A stretch of 64,000 bases of DNA, from contig NC_134096.1 in assembly GCF_000715075.1 (NCBI RefSeq), positions 40,869,804 through 40,933,803 on the forward strand, in the 5' to 3' direction. Within the stretch, counting starts at the first letter, position 1. Every line of letters begins with the position of its first letter. Source of the DNA: Nicotiana tabacum. Lineage: Eukaryota; Streptophyta; Magnoliopsida; Solanales; Solanaceae. Under the pieces are notes generated by a model. It saw nothing but the letters and a program-made list of their open reading frames with translations, was not told the DNA's origin and did no database searches. Below, one piece after another: positions 12,023 to 26,344 of the stretch. The position numbers were made by a program, and so were the translations under genes.

Positions 12023-12421
12023 ACTTCCTCTTTCCAATTCGAGGAACACATTTCTTCTTTGAACGTTTGAGCTCATTTTCCAACAAGAATGTCGGAAAAT
12101 CTGGTCCAAAGGAAGTAGTTTTCTTTTGACGTTTATTACGTCTTAGAGTTTTCATTAAACGTTCTTTCCTTTATGTCTTCCCGAGGTCGCTTAGAGTTTT
12201 CACTAAACGAGTTATATTACTTTTTATACAGATAAATATTCACAAAGAATTCAACCTTATTTGATATGATTACCGTATTAATATGAATGTTGGGATTTAC
12301 TGATTTATGAACGGAAAATCGATATGCCTTACTATTTGTTGCATATCCTATGAAAATGTAATCAAGAATTTTTTGTCCTACCTTTACCTTTTGGGTTTAG
12401 GAGCTTGCCCTTTAGCCAAAC
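12023..12421 (-). pseudogene. Copia B linker between integrase and RT
   Basis: The minus strand carries the proline/lysine-rich segment after integrase and the SFGPDF...TFLLENE region that precedes RT. It is homologous to about 3880-4110 of copia A. It contains stops and indels. It reads on from 14726 across the removed solo LTR, and into 8061 across LTR D. Confidence 0.8.
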
Positions 12422-14725
12422 TGTCACGACCCAAAATCCATTAAGGTCGTGATGGCGCCGGACACCACTGTCAGGCAAGCCAACAATAAATACTAAATTG
12501 GGCTCTCATTTTTAATATTTCTGAAATCATATTTTCTTCAATTAAATAGTAAAAGATGGAGTTTACAAAATACATAATAATATCTTTAAAAAATTTAATA
12601 GAGTGCAACCCATAACCGCCCAAAAATCCAGTGTCACAAGTGCATGAGCATCAACTAGGAATTTAAAATAAAAGACATTATCTGTCCGGAATACAAATTG
12701 GACAGGAAAATATAAATACTCTGAAGGAGACTCTGTTGGCCGCGGACAAGTAACGTGGAATGCAGCTCACCTAAGTCCCCGCAATAACCGCGCCTCTGTG
12801 CCCACAAGGCCACTAGACATATATGCACGTGCATAAAAATGTGCAGCAAGTGTAGCATGAGTACGCAAATCAACGCGTACCCAGTAAGTATCTTGCCTAA
12901 CCTCAAAGAAGTAGTGACGAGGGATCGACTTCGACACTTACTAAGGGCCAACAATATGATATTATTAAATTCTAATTAAGCATGTTATATATAACAATAA
13001 AACTCAGAACAAGAAATAACTGAACAATTTATTACCCTATTTAAGGACCCAAATCACTTCCTTCATTAAAAATAAATAAATTTTAAATAATGAATTTATA
13101 CCAATTATAAAAGGAACTTGTCGAATGGCGCGAACTATAGATGCATCTATTAACCTGCCGAGGCGAACGACCTGCTCCCATGAGAGTAGTAGAAGAAATA
13201 CACCGCTCGCGAATCATACATACGACACGGTCAAATATAAATTATCAATAAATCATAACTTTTTCTTGATTCTTTTCAAAATAAAAACAATTCAACTTGA
13301 AGCTTTTAAATCCATAAAATCCTTAACTTAGTTCCATTTGATACAATTAACAAATATAATCAAATAACGGTGTCCACAAATCATGGTGCAAACCTAAAAT
13401 TACCCGGACACAAACAAGAATAGTAGCTACGTACGGACTCTCGTCACTTCGTGTGCACGTAGCCCCCACATAGATGACAAAAATCTCCCTTCCAGGAGCT
13501 CCAAAAAGCGCCCAACCAAATGAAAAATGCAGGAAAAATGGCCAAATCCCCATCTTTAAAACTTCACTGCCTAGGTTCGCCCTTCTTCGCGATCGCGGAA
13601 AGACCATCGCGATCACGAAGGCCAAAGAAACACTGCCTCCAATTTTCCTCTTCGCGTTCGCGACACTCTGATCGTGTTCGCGAAGGTTGCCTGCTCAGAC
13701 CCCTCGCGTTCGCGTTCTCTTCTACGCGTTCGCGTAGACCAAATGACCTTAGGACCAGCTCCCCCTCTCTTATTCGTGTTCGCGAAGGCCAACCCAGCAG
13801 CCTCACAAATTTCCTCTACGCTAATGAGGGACTTCCTTCGTGTTCGCGAAGGACACCGGACACCAGCAACAGCAGTCCAAAACATCCCGAAGTGATCCGA
13901 AATCACCCTGAAACACATCCGAGGCCCCCCGGGACTCCGTCCAATCACACCAACCAGTCCCATAACATAATACGGACCCGCTCGAGGTCTAAAATTATAT
14001 CAAACAACATCAAAATCATGAATCACACTCCAATTCAAACTTAATATACTTTAGAACTTCAAACTTCTACATTCGATGCCGAAACACATCAAATCATGTC
14101 TGATTGACCTCATATTTCGCACACAAGTCACATTCGACATTACTGACCTACTCCAACTTCCGAAATAGGAATCTGACCCCAATATCAAAAGGTCCACTCT
14201 CGGTCAAACTTCTCAAAAACCTTCAAATTTCTAACTTTCGCCAAATGACCCCAAAATGACCTATGGACCTCCAAATCCACATCCGGACGCGCCCCCAATA
14301 CCAGAATCACCTTAAGGATCTATTACTTGACTCGGAATCCCAAACGGACATCGATAACATTGAAATACACTTCAACCCAAATTTATGAAATTCTTCAAAA
14401 ATGCCAACTTCCACAATAGGCGTTGAAACGCTCCCGAGTCATCCAAAATTCGATCCGGACATACGCCCAAGTCCAAAATCACCATATGAACCTGTTGGAA
14501 CCTTCAAATCCCGATTCAGGGGTCGTTTACTTAAAAATCACACTTTAGTCAATTCCTCCAAATTAAAGCTTCGAAATTTGAATTTTCTTTCCAAATCGAC
14601 TCTGAACTTCCTGAAATTAAATTTCGACCACACGTACAAGTCATAATACCCGAAGTGAAGCTGCTCAGGGTCTCAAACTACTGAATGACGCGTTAGAGCT
14701 CAAAACGACCGGTCGGATCATTACA
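12422..14725 (-). mobile_element. Solo gypsy LTR G in copia B
   Basis: The 2.3 kb LTR (minus) begins TGTCACGACCC on the plus strand and ends GATCATTACA. It is flanked by a perfect CAAAC duplication at 12417-12421 and 14726-14730. There is no PBS, PPT or coding region, so it is a solo LTR left by recombination between two LTRs. Overlapping ORFs around 13520-14044 come from its CpG-rich module and are not genes. Confidence 0.92.
13560..13860. repeat. CpG-rich palindromic module of LTR G
   Basis: Many copies of TTCGCGTTCGCGA-like words, GCGATCGCG and variants lie in an otherwise AT-rich LTR. Comparable modules lie at a similar offset in the other gypsy LTRs of the window. Confidence 0.7.
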
Positions 14726-15303
14726 CAAACATCCTCACACTTTAAAATATTTTAAGTTTGATTTCCTTTATTTTCATTTTTCATATGGAATAAATTGCGT
14801 TCTGCTATGGGCAACTCTATTGAGTATTCGGTTAGCTGTAAGAATAGCTTTCTCTCACAAGTTCTGGGGTAAACCAGAACTTATTAACAAGGCATTCATC
14901 ATCTCTTTTAACGTTTTGTTCCTTCTTTCCGCAATTTCATTAGATTGCGGTGAGCAAGGGGTAGTTGTTTGGTAAATAATTCCATATTTCAAATATTTTT
15001 CTTCAAAAGGAGATTCATATTCGCCACTCCTATCACTTCTTATCATTTTGATCATTTTGCTTAGTTGCATTTCAACTTCATTTTTGTATTGTTTAAATGC
15101 ACCAATTGCTTCATCTTTACTGTTAAGTAAGTAAATATAGTAAAATCTATTAATATCGTCAATAAAAGTTATGAAACACTTTTTCCCACCGCGAGATGGT
15201 ATTGACTTCATGTCGCAAATATCTGTGTAAATTAAGTCTAAAGGATTTAAATTCCTTTCAACTGACTTATAAAGATATTTAACATACTTCGATTCCACAC
15301 ATA
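14726..15303 (-). pseudogene. Copia B integrase core remnant
   Basis: The open part 15298-14855 encodes a copia-type integrase core. The first catalytic Asp lies in IYTDICDM, the second in RSDRSGEYES, and the Glu in NEIAERRNKTLKEM. The matching frame continues past 14855 with stops to the solo LTR at 14725. Upstream, the zinc-finger Cys pair reads into 37751 after removal of 15304-37745. The family's usual DNGGE core reads DRSGE here. Confidence 0.85.
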
Positions 15304-16004
15304 TGTAACGACCCGACCAGTCGTTTTGAGTATTTACGCTCCTTTCAATTATTTGAAATCTTGAATAGCTTTATATGAAGTATTATGACCAGTGTGTATT
15401 GTCAGATTTGGTTTTTAGGTGTTCGGGATTAGTTCGGATGAATGGAATTCATATTGGAAGCTTAAATAAAAAGGACTAACTGTAGTTTGACTTTTGTGCA
15501 AATGACTCCGAAATTGAGTTATGATAATTTCAATATCTCCGTATGGCGATTTTAGACCTAGGGGTGTGTCCGAAAAATTATTTGGAAGTACGTAGTTAAA
15601 TTAGGCCTCAAATAATGAAAATAGGAAATTGAATATTTGAAAGTTTGACCGGGAGTTGACTTTATGATATCGGGGTCAGAATCCAATTTTGGAAATTGGA
15701 ATATGTTCGTTATGTCATTTATGACTTGTGTGAAAAATTTGAGGTCAATAGAACTTGATTTGATATGTTTCGGCACGAGATTTGAAAGTTGGAAGATTCA
15801 AAGTTCATTAAGTTTGATTTGAGGTGTGATTCGTTATTTCGACGTTGTTTGATATGATTTGAGGCCTTGAGTAGGTCCGTAATATGTTTTGGTACTTGTT
15901 GGTATATTTGGTTGGGGTCCTGGGGGCCTCGGGTGTGTTTCGGGTATTATCGGATCATTTTGGGCTACTTTGGATCCTGGTTTTCTGATGTCTAGTTTTG
16001 TTCT

Positions 16005-16085
16005 TCGCGTTCGCGAGGATCCTCTCACTTTCGCGAAGAAGGATTTGGCTTCTGGGATTTTGTTCTTCGCGTTCGCGAAGAAGGA
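16005..16085. repeat. CpG-rich palindromic module of LTR H
   Basis: Repeated TTCGCGTTCGCGA words start about 700 bp from the LTR start. A further CACGAACGCGAAG copy lies near 16300. Confidence 0.65.
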
Positions 16086-18490
16086 ACTCCTAGTGTCCGT
16101 CGTCCGACTTTGGAAGCTTATCTATCGAAATTTATAAGGAATTTGGAGATGATCAAAATATGAAAGTTGTAGCCCTTGATGTCTAGTTTTCAGAAAGTTA
16201 AACCATTTGTCATTTGGAGTTTTGTACAAAAAGGTTATGACCATTATACTAGAGGTTGTCTCGGAATAGTTTGGAAATGGCAGTTGAGGAACTTGTTCAT
16301 CACGAACGCGAAGAACACACTCCCATTTTCCATTTTTAATGATTTGGAGCTCGGGGATAGGCGGATTTCGGGAGATGTTCAAGGGAAACAGCGGGATAAG
16401 TGTTCTTAACTCAATTTTGGTCAAATTATCCGAATCTGTTGCTATTTTTAGCATTTAATTGGTGTTTAAAGTTGAAAAAATTGTGCAAAACCCTTAAGGT
16501 TAAATTGAAGATTTTAGGGGCGAGTTGATGTCGGAATTTGGTAAATTTGGTCTCATGGTTGAATGAGCGTTCATATTTTATAACTTTTGTCGAGTTCCGA
16601 GACATGGGCCCCACTGGCGATTTTTGAGTGTAATTTCGAATTTTGTGGGAAAATTAATATTTTCATATGAAATTAATTCTTATAAATTGTGCTGACTGTA
16701 TCGAATTAATTGTGACTAGATTCGAGGTGTTCGAAGGCCGATTCGCGAGGCAAAGGCATATAGGAATAAAGAATTACACGGTTTTAGGTTAGTAACACTT
16801 CTAAACTTGGTTTTGATAGTATAAATCCCTGAATTACATATTATGTGAATTATATCGAGGTGACACACATGCTAGGTGACATGCGTGTGGGCGTGTACCA
16901 TAGAAATTGTGACTTAATTGATTCCGTGGAGTTGCATAATCAAATCATCATGCCATTATCCACATATCCTCCACGTGTTAGAGGAAATTGAGCTGAGACT
17001 CATGTTAAAGATCATGTTTAGGCTACGTGCCGATATTTTTGTAATGACCCGACTTGTCATTTTAAAATTTATATTGTGTTCGATGGCTTAAGATCTTGAG
17101 CATCTTTGAAATATGTATTATGACTTGCGAGGGTGGTCAAGTTTGCTTTTCGGATGATTTAGGATTTAATTGAAAAAATAAATATTATTTTGGAAGCTTA
17201 AGTTGAAATAATTCACTGAATGGTGAATTATATGTAAACGATCTCGAAATGGAATTTTGATGATCCCAATAGCTCCATATGGTAATTTTGGACTTAGGAG
17301 CGTGTCCAGAAAAGTTTTTGGAAGTCCGTAGTGAAAGTTTGCTTGAAATGGCGAAAGTTGAATTTTTGGGAAGTTTGACCGGGGAGTTGACTTTTTGATA
17401 TCGGAGTCGGAATCTAGATTTGAAAATTTTCATAGATTTGTTATGTCATTTATGACTTGTGTGCAAAATTTGAGGTCAATCGGAATTGATTTGATAGGTT
17501 TCGGCATCAAATGTAGAAGTTGGAACTTCTCAAGTTCCTTAAGCTTGAATTGACGTATGATTCGTGGTTTTAGTGTTGTTTTATGTGATTTGAGGTTTCA
17601 ACTAAGTTCGTATGATGTTTTAGGACTTGTTGATATATTGGGTTGATTTCCTAAGGGCCTCGGGTGAGTTTCAGAGTGGTTTGAGATCATTTTTAACTGC
17701 TGTTTCTTTGACAGCAATGCGCGAATTTTCTGATGCGCAGAGCTGATTTTGGAAGCTTATATCTCGAAATCTATAAGGAATCTGGAAATTTTCATAACAT
17801 GAAAATTGTAGCCCTTTGATTTAATTTCCAGAATGATAAACCATTCATCATGCAGACATTTGTACAAAATGTTATGATCGATTAACTGAAGTTGGTACTG
17901 CAGATTTTGCCTACAGCAGTGTGCATCGCTAGATATTTCTGCTGCAGAGGGTTGATTTTGGGAGCTTATATCTCGCAATCTATTAGGAGTTTGGCAATGA
18001 GAAAAACATAAAAGTTGTAGCCCTCTATATCTAGTTTACAGATATGTAAACCATTTGGCAGTTAGAGTTGATTACAAGAAGTTATGGTTGATACACTACA
18101 AGCTATCGGGAAAGAGTTTTGGAAGAGTTTGATGTTTTCAGCATAAGCATGTAATGATCCAAAGGACTATTTTTAAATCTAGAGATCTAAATTCGATTTG
18201 GAGACTTCAGGGCTTTTGATAATGAATTATAGGAGTGATCTGGAAAGTTTGGTCTAATTTCATCAAGTCGCGATTGGGTTTTTAGCGCGAAACATGAGTT
18301 AATTGTTTAACGAGCGAAATCGGTATCGCATTGAACAAATGAGCTTCGAATTAAGTTTCGATTGAACGACTAGATTCGTATTATTATTTGTGACTCATAG
18401 GAACAAGAATCGTCAAATTCCGAGTTCGTATGATGGAGTTAGAGTCTTTTTAGTGAAAAGAATAACTGTTGGTGCAAGCAAGTTCTGGTG

Positions 18491-18575
18491 TGGACTTTTA
18501 GTAATGATAAATGGACTTTTAGTAATGATAAATGGACTTTTAGTGACGGAAAATGGGCTTTTAGTGACGGATTGG
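18491..18575 (+). repeat. 21-bp tandem repeat in E2 LTR
   Basis: Four units of about 21 bp share GGACTTTTAGTAATGATAAAT, with later units changed to GACGGAAAAT. LTR 2 has three units at about 33603-33660, so the copy number differs between the two LTRs. Confidence 0.7.
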
Positions 18576-20629
18576 CAGAAACTTAAGGACCAAAAATGGT
18601 CATTTCTTTCATTTCGTTTTGGATTTTTGGAGCACGGTTCTTAGGCAATTTTAAGGATTTCTTCACGACTTCGACTTGGGTAAGTGTCCTATATCCAAAA
18701 GTGATTATATTGCATAAATCCATGGTTATATTCATCATTTATTTCGCATTTAAATGGAAAATATCAAGATTTTTGCAAAATTTTTTAAGAACGAAAATTT
18801 TAGATTTAGAGGTCGAGTTATTATCGAAAATTGATAAAATTGGTATGGGTGGACTCGTAATTGAATGAGTTGTCGGATTTTGTGAGTTTCATCAGATTCC
18901 GAGATGTGGGACCCACGGGCGATTTTTGAATTAAATTTTGGATTTTTGTTGGAAAATTAGTATTTTCATATGAAATTAATTTCTATAATTAGTATTGACT
19001 GAATTGAATTAATTTGGATAGATTTGGGCTGTACGGAGGTCAATTCAAGCAAGAAGGCAATTTTGGAATATCAGCCTAACTTCAAAAAAAAGTAAGTATC
19101 TTGCCTAACCTTGAATGGGGGAATTACCCCTTAGGCATCGAGTCTTATGTGCCATTTGTGAAATGTGAAAAACCTTGTACGCGAGGTGACGAGTACGTAC
19201 TCGGGTTTATATGTGCAAAATTGATTGGGTTAAAGTCTTAGGCATATTGTGTAGTAAATTGGATAATTGTTGATATTTATTAAATCATCTATTTGCCATG
19301 CCTTAATTCGCGTTTGTTGAATTTGTTTTTATATGACAATTTGATGTGGTTATTGCTTGTATATTTATGTGAATTCCGTGAGTTTGGTGATTTGATATTT
19401 CCTGGAAATAATTATATTATGGATTTTCCATCTGTAAATAATTAATAAAATAAGTTTAAACTGAGGCGTTATATAATTATCAAGAATTTTGATTAATGAA
19501 GGTGTTGCCCTATACTGAGTATTTTGCATCTCTGTTGTTGTTTTGAGGTTTTATACACATTGTGTGGAGGCTTGGGCTATTTGTTGTGAAATTAATTGAT
19601 TTTGTTATATCTTTGGAATTGGTTGTGGCCATTGGACAAATTGTGGTATGAATTGATTTTGCTATGTTGTCGTGATAATATTTCATGTAAATTGTTGTGT
19701 TATTTGAGTTATTATTTTGAAGATATAAGGGTGGAATTTCACTATTGATATTATGTGGGTATAAGGATGGTATTTCATTGTTGTTATGTGTGTTGGGATA
19801 TTGTATGGGCGGAGCGATAAGGATGGCTATAGGAGAGATAAGGGTGCCTACATGTCACGACCCAAAACTCAAACATGTCATGATGGCGCCTATCAATGAT
19901 ACTAGGCAAGCCGACTTTTCCAAAATACCCCAGTAATTCAATAGAAAAGGTAGTTTAAAATTTTTTCATATCAGAAATTTTCATTTAAACCAAATTTGAA
20001 CTCAATATAGAATCAAAATACGGAAACCAGCCCCAAATATCGGGGTGTCACTAAGTCATAAGCATCTAGATAACCAAACTAGTACAACCAGTGTCTAAGT
20101 ATAAATGCAAGACAGAAAGAAATATAGAAGGAGAGACAAGGTCCTGCGGACACCGGCAGCTACCTCGTAGTCTCCGGTACTCGATCGCGCCCGAACTTAA
20201 CGACCTCCATGATCAAACACACCTGGATCTGCATATGAAGTGCAGGGTGTAGCATGAGTACAATCAACTCAGCAAGTAATAGATATAAATAAGGAACTGA
20301 AAATAGTGACGAGCTATACAATTATAATTCATTTTCAGTAATTCCAGCAAATAATGGACATGCTTTCAAATCCGCCAGTTTAAGTCAAATCAATTTTATA
20401 CAATTCAAGTTCATGTAATCCGGATATAAAATCCTTCAGAAATTTCACCACAACAACAGATAGCAACTAAGTGCATCAACCAATGAAAAACAAGTACAAC
20501 CTCTCATAACAACAATCACTCACTGGGCTCCCATCCCTCAGCACTCACACTCAATGGGTACCCGCAATCACTGGGGGTGTACAAACTCCAGAGGGGCTCC
20601 TACAGCCCAAGCGCTATAATCTGCAAGGA

Positions 20630-20765
20630 CAACTCACGTGCCATAATATAAATATCTGGATCCGCACGGCCAACTCACGTGTTGCACAGCCAACTCACGT
20701 GCTATAGTATAATATAAGGATCTGCACGAACAACTCACGTGTTGAACGGACAACTCACGTGCTAT
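20630..20765. repeat. CACGTG array in E3 3' LTR
   Basis: Five copies of CAACTCACGTG occur in about 135 bp. The partner LTR has four intact copies and one changed to CACATG (about 28750-28890). E2 LTRs carry three related copies each on the other strand. Confidence 0.8.
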
Positions 20766-21754
20766 GGTATAATATCTCACAATCAGGCCCTCGGCCTCAC
20801 TCAGTCATAAAGCTCTCCAGTATCTCGGGCTCTCAACAGTCATAAAATCATCCCAAACAACAATGATATGATACATCAATAATGAACAATAGAGATTGAG
20901 ATAAAATAATCAAGTAAGTTGTGACTCAGTACAAAACAACAATTTAAGCAGATAATTCAACATGTACACGACCTCTGTGGGTCCCAAGAATACCAACATA
21001 TAGCCTAAACATGGTTTCTAGCATGACTTATAGTCAAGTTTCCACAACACATAGAGGGCACATAACTATCAACAAGTTATTTAGCTTTACAATTTCCATG
21101 GGACGAACCAAATCACAATCCCCTCGGTGCACAGTGCACACCCATACGCCCGTCACCTAGCATGTGCGTCACCTCCAAAATAATCACATGACACAAAATC
21201 TGGGGTTTCATACCCTCAGGACCAGATTTAAAACGGTAACTTACCTCAGGGCGTGAAATTATTTACCCTGCTATGTCTTTGCCTCGCAAATCGGCCTCCG
21301 AATGCTTCGAATTAAGTCACAAACAATTCGTTTCAGTCAATAAAATTTATTGGAATTAATTTTATATGAAAATACAATTTTTCCATAAAAATCTGAATTT
21401 TACTCCAAAAATCGCTTGTGGGGCCCATGTCTCGTAACTCAACAAAAGTTATAAAATATGAACCCCCATTCCACCACGAGTCTAACCATACCAAAATTAC
21501 TAAATTCCGATAAAAATTCAGTCCTCAAATCCACAAATTTATCCAAGAGGGTTTTCAAACTTTTCCAACTTAATTCACCAATTAAATGATAAAAACAACC
21601 ATGGATTCGGGTAATTTAACCAATATTGAGTTAAGAACACTTATCCCGTTGTTTCCTCTGAAAATCTCCCAAAAGTTGCCTCAATCCGAGATCCAAATCG
21701 TTAAAAATGGTCCCATTTTCAAAACTTAAACTTTCTGTTCAGACCTCTATTTTA

Positions 21755-22110
21755 TGCGATCGCGGACCAAGTCATGCGATCGCGAAGCACACATTTCCAC
21801 TGCCAAAAATTGACCATATGCGATCGCAGATTATTTCACACGCGAACACGGTTGACTCCAAGCGAACGCGGAACACTGCCTCTCAAACCTACGTGAATGC
21901 GTTAAGACCCACGCGATCGTGTAGAGCAATTTCCTCCCCTCATCCACTGTTCAAATCCTTCTATGCGAACGCGACCTCATCCACGCGTTCGCGAAGCATA
22001 GCTTAATACACGTACGTGATCACGTTCCTTCCTCTGCGACCGCATAGAACAAAAATATCCCTGCCCCAAATAACCTTACGCAATCGTGGATGGACCTATG
22101 CGATCGCGTA
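21755..22110. repeat. CpG-rich palindromic module of E3 3' LTR
   Basis: Many copies of TGCGATCGCG, ACGCGTTCGCG and decayed forms lie 0.71-1.07 kb from the LTR start. The partner module is 29848-30185. Confidence 0.75.
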
Positions 22111-22820
22111 TAAGGAAACTAGAAGAAGGCAGCAACAGATATCAGCAATCTTACCAAGGCCAAAAATGATCTGTTAACCCCTTCGGAACTCACCCGAGCC
22201 TCCCGGGACCTCAACCAAACACACCATCAAGTCCTAAAACACCATACGAACTTAGTCGAACCCTCAAATCACCTCAAACAATGCTAAAACCATGAATTAC
22301 ACCCCAATTCAAGCCTACTAAACTTTGAAATTTCTAATTTCTTCAAATAACTCCGGAACCTATCAAATCATGTCCGATTGACCTCAAATTTTGCACACAA
22401 GTCATAAATAACATAATGGAGGTATTTCAATTTTCAGAATCAGATTCCCACCCCGATATCAAATAAGTCAAACCCCTGGTCAAACTTTCCAAAAATTTAA
22501 CTTTCGGCATTTCAAGCCTAATTCCACTACGAACCTCCAAATAATTTTCCGGATACGCTCCTAAGTCCAAAATTACCATACGGAGCTATTGGAATCATCA
22601 AAATTCAAATCCGAGATTGTTTACACATAAGTCTGCATCTGGTCACTTCTCTAACTTAAACTTTTTAAATTATGAGACTAAGTGTCTCATTTCACTCTGA
22701 ATTCCTTCCGGACCCGAACCAACTACCCCGGCAAGTCATAAAATAACTGTAAAGCATAAATTGAGTAGTAAATGGGGAAACTGGGTTATAATACTCGAAA
22801 TGATCGGCCGGATCATTATA

Positions 22821-22833
22821 TTCTCCCCCTTTT
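22821..22833 (-). other. Polypurine tract of E3
   Basis: The minus strand reads AAAAGGGGGAGAA immediately before the 3' LTR, the expected plus-strand primer. Confidence 0.85.
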
Positions 22834-22869
22834 AAACAAATGTTCGTTCTCGAACGGGTTTAGAATCAT

Positions 22870-25800
22870 ACCTAGAGTAACAAATAGGTGTGGATATTGG
22901 CTATGCATCTCCTGATAAATCTCCCAAGTAGCTTCTCCGACTGGCTGGCCTCTCTATTATACCTTCACTGATGTTATGTTCTTTGACCTCAGCTTTCGAA
23001 CCTGCCGGTCTAAAATAGTCATCGGCTCCACATCATAAGTCAAATTACCATCTAGTTGCACTGTACTGAAATCTAGAATATAAGAAGGATCCCCGACATA
23101 TTTTCGGAGCATTGATACATGAAACATTGGATGAACACCTGATAGACTAGGTGCAAAGTAAGTTCGTAAGCCACTTCTCCAATCTTCTTAAGTATCTCAA
23201 AAGGCCCAATATACCGAGGGCTCAACTTGCCTTTCTTCTCGAACCTCAACACACCCTTCATGGGTGAAATCTTGAGCAGAAACTTCTCCCCAACCATGTG
23301 AACAACATCACGAAGCTTCTTGTCGGCATAACTCTTATGTCTAGACTGTGCCGTGTGAAGTCATTCTTGAATTACTTTGACTTTCTATAAAGTATCCTGA
23401 ACTAAGTCAGTACCCAATAGCCTAGCCTCACCCGGCTCAAACTAACCCACCGGGGACTAACACCGTCTCCCATACAAAGCCTCATACAGAGCCATATGAA
23501 TACTCGGTTGTTAGCTGTTATTGTAAGCAAACTCCGCGAGTGGCAGAAATTTATCACAAGAACCTCCAAAATCAATGATACCAGAGCGTAGCATATCCTC
23601 CAATATTTGAATAGTGCGCTCGGACTGCCCGTCTGTCTGAGGGTGAAATGTTGTACTCAACTGAACCTGTGTGCCCAATTCTCGATGCACTACTCTCCAA
23701 AAATGTGATGTAAACTGTGTGCCCCGATCTGATATGATGGACAATGGTACACCGTGTAGGCGAACAATCTCACGAATATAAATCCAAGCCAACCGCTCCG
23801 ATGAATAATTAGTACCAACTGGAATAAAATGCGCAGATTTGGTCAACCGATCTACTATCACGCAAATAACATCAAGCTTTCTCAAAGTCCGTGGGAGCCC
23901 AACTACGAAGTCCATGGTAATACGCTCCCACTTACACTCTGGAATTTCAAGTCTATGGAGTAATCTGCCCGGTCTCTGGTGCTCGTACTTTACCTGTTGA
24001 CAGTTTAGACACCGAGCTACAAACCCAACTATATCTTTCTTCATTCGCCTCCACTAATAGTGCTGCCTCAAATCCTGATACATCTTCACGGCGCCTGGAT
24101 GAATAGAGTACCGCGAACTGTGAGCTTCCTGGAGAATCAGCTCACGTAAACCATCTACATTAGGCATACATAGCCTGCCCTGCATCCGTAATACACCGTC
24201 ATCTCCAATAGTGATTTCCTTGGAAACACCGTGTTGAACCGTGTCCTTAAGGACAAACAGATGTGAATCATCATATTGGCACTTTGTGATGCGATCATAT
24301 AAAGAAGACTGAGAAACCACACAAGCCAAAACTCGATTCGGCTCGGAAATATCCAATCTAACAAACTAGTTGGCCAAGGCCTGAACATCCAATGCTAAAG
24401 GTCTCTCTGCCACCGGTAAGTATGCTAGGCTGCCCAAACTCTCCGCCTTACGACTCAAGGCATCGCCCACTACATTGGCCTTTCCGGGATGATAGAGAAT
24501 GGTGATATCATAATCCTTAAGCAACTCTAACCACCTTCGATGCCGCAAATTTAGATCCTTCTGTTTAAACAAATGTTGTAGACTCTGATGATCGGTATAT
24601 ACTTCATACTGGACACCGTACAAGTAATGCCGCCAAATTTTCAAGGCATGAACAATAGTTGCTAACTCAAGATCGTGGACTAGATAATTCTTCTCATGTA
24701 CCTTTAACTGTCTCGACGCATAGGCAATCACCCTATCGTCTTGCATCAGCACTGCGCCGAGACCAATACGTTACGCGTCACAATACACAGTATAAGACTC
24801 TTAACCTGTAGGCAATACCAATACTGGAGTTGTAGTCAACGTTGTCTTGAGCTTCTGAAAGCTCTCTTCACATCCATCCGACCACCTGAACGGAGCACCT
24901 TTTTGGGTCAATTTAGTCATAGGCGATGCAATAGACGAGAAACCCTCCATGAAGTGACGATAATAACCGGCCAAACTAAGAAAACTCCGAATCTCAGTAA
25001 CTGAAAATGGTTTGGGCCAATTCTGAACTGCCTCTATTTTCTTCGGATCCACCTTAGTTCCTTCACTGGACACTATATGTCCTAAGAATGCCATCGAACT
25101 AAGCCAGAACTCACACTTAGAGAATTTGGCATAAAGTCTCTCCTCTTTCAATCTCTATAATACAATACCCAAGTGTTGTGCATGCTCCTCCTGGTTACCT
25201 GAATACACCAGAATATCATCAATAAATACCACTACAAATAAATCAAGATATGGCTGGAATACACTATTCATCAAATGCATAAATACTGATGGGGCATTGG
25301 TTAGCCCAAAAGATATCACAAGAAATTCATAGTGGCCATAACGAGTTCTAAATACCGTCTTTAGAATATCCGAATCTCGAATTTTCAACTGGTGATACCC
25401 AAACCTAAAATCAATTTTGGAGAACACCCTCACTCCCTAGAGCTGGTCAAATAAGTCATTAATACATGGCAAAGGATATTTATTCTTGATTGTAACTTTG
25501 TTCAACTGCCTATAATCAATGCACATCCGCATAGTACCATCTTTCATTTTCACAAACAAACTGGCGCACCCCAAGGTGACACACTACACCTAATAAACCC
25601 CTTCTCAAGGAGTTCCTGAAGTTGCTCTTTCAATTCTTTTAACTCAGCTGGTGCCATATGATACAGATGAATAGAAATGGGCTGAGTGCCCTGCACCAAG
25701 TCAATACCGAAATCAATATCCATGTCGGGTGGCATACCCGGCAGGTCTACAGGAAATACATCTGGAAAGTCTCGCACGACCGGTACTGAATCAGTAATAT

Positions 25801-26340
25801 GAGTATATGCATCAACATCTCTCACAAAGGCCAAATATGACAGACATCCCTTTTCAACCATACGTTGGGCCTTCAAATAAGAAATTACCCTGCTAGGAAT
25901 AAAATTTAGAGAACCTCTCCATTCAACCTTTGGCAACCCCGGCATCGTCAACGTAACGATTTTTGCGTGACAGTCCAGAATAACATGACATGGAGACAAC
26001 CAATCCATACCCAGGATTATATCGAAATCAACCATACCGAGTAATAAAATATCAACTCTAGTCTCCAGTTCCCCAATAGTTATCACACACGGTCCACAGT
26101 AATAATATCGCCCACCGGAGTAGATACACAAACAGGTAAAACTAAGGACTCACATGGAATATCCAGATAATGAGAAAAATATGATGATACATATGAATAA
26201 GTGGAACCAGGGTCAAATAATATAGAAGCCTCCCTGTGGCACACTAAAACAATACCTGTGATCACTGCATCTGAGGTAACAACATCTGGCCTGGCAGGAA
26301 AAGCATAGAATCGAGCCTGCCCGCCACCTGATCGGCCTCC
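22870..26340 (-). pseudogene. E3 pol: protease, RT, RNase H, integrase, chromodomain-like tail
   Basis: In order on the minus strand are: the protease with FDPGSTYSYVSS (about 26214); RT with FIDDILVYS (about 25215-25226); RNase H (24752-24366) with YTDHQSLQ; an integrase HHCC zinc finger with CLNCQQVK (about 24000); a DD35E core (MDFVVGL, SDRGTQFTS, DGQSER; 24044-23511); a GPFEIL module (about 23190-23200); and a tail with EATWE (22921-22935) typical of gypsy chromodomains. Frames change at least at about 26100 and between 25550 and 25433. In-frame stops separate most blocks, including one between the two halves of the integrase finger. Catalytic residues themselves look kept. Confidence 0.9.
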
Positions 26341-26344
26341 CCCT

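Larger units (their letters stand above)
19853..22820 (-). repeat. E3 3' LTR
   Basis: The LTR starts TGTCACGACCC on the plus strand and ends GATCATTATA. It pairs with 27981-30889. It keeps a block of about 60 bp (around 21112-21165) missing from the partner. It contains a CACGTG array (20630-20765) and a GCGATCGCG-rich module (21755-22110). Confidence 0.92.

Noticed and set aside
13520..14044. 174-residue Arg/Ser-rich ORF
   Set aside because: It lies inside solo LTR G and comes from its CpG-rich repeat module. Opposite-strand ORFs overlap it in the same way.
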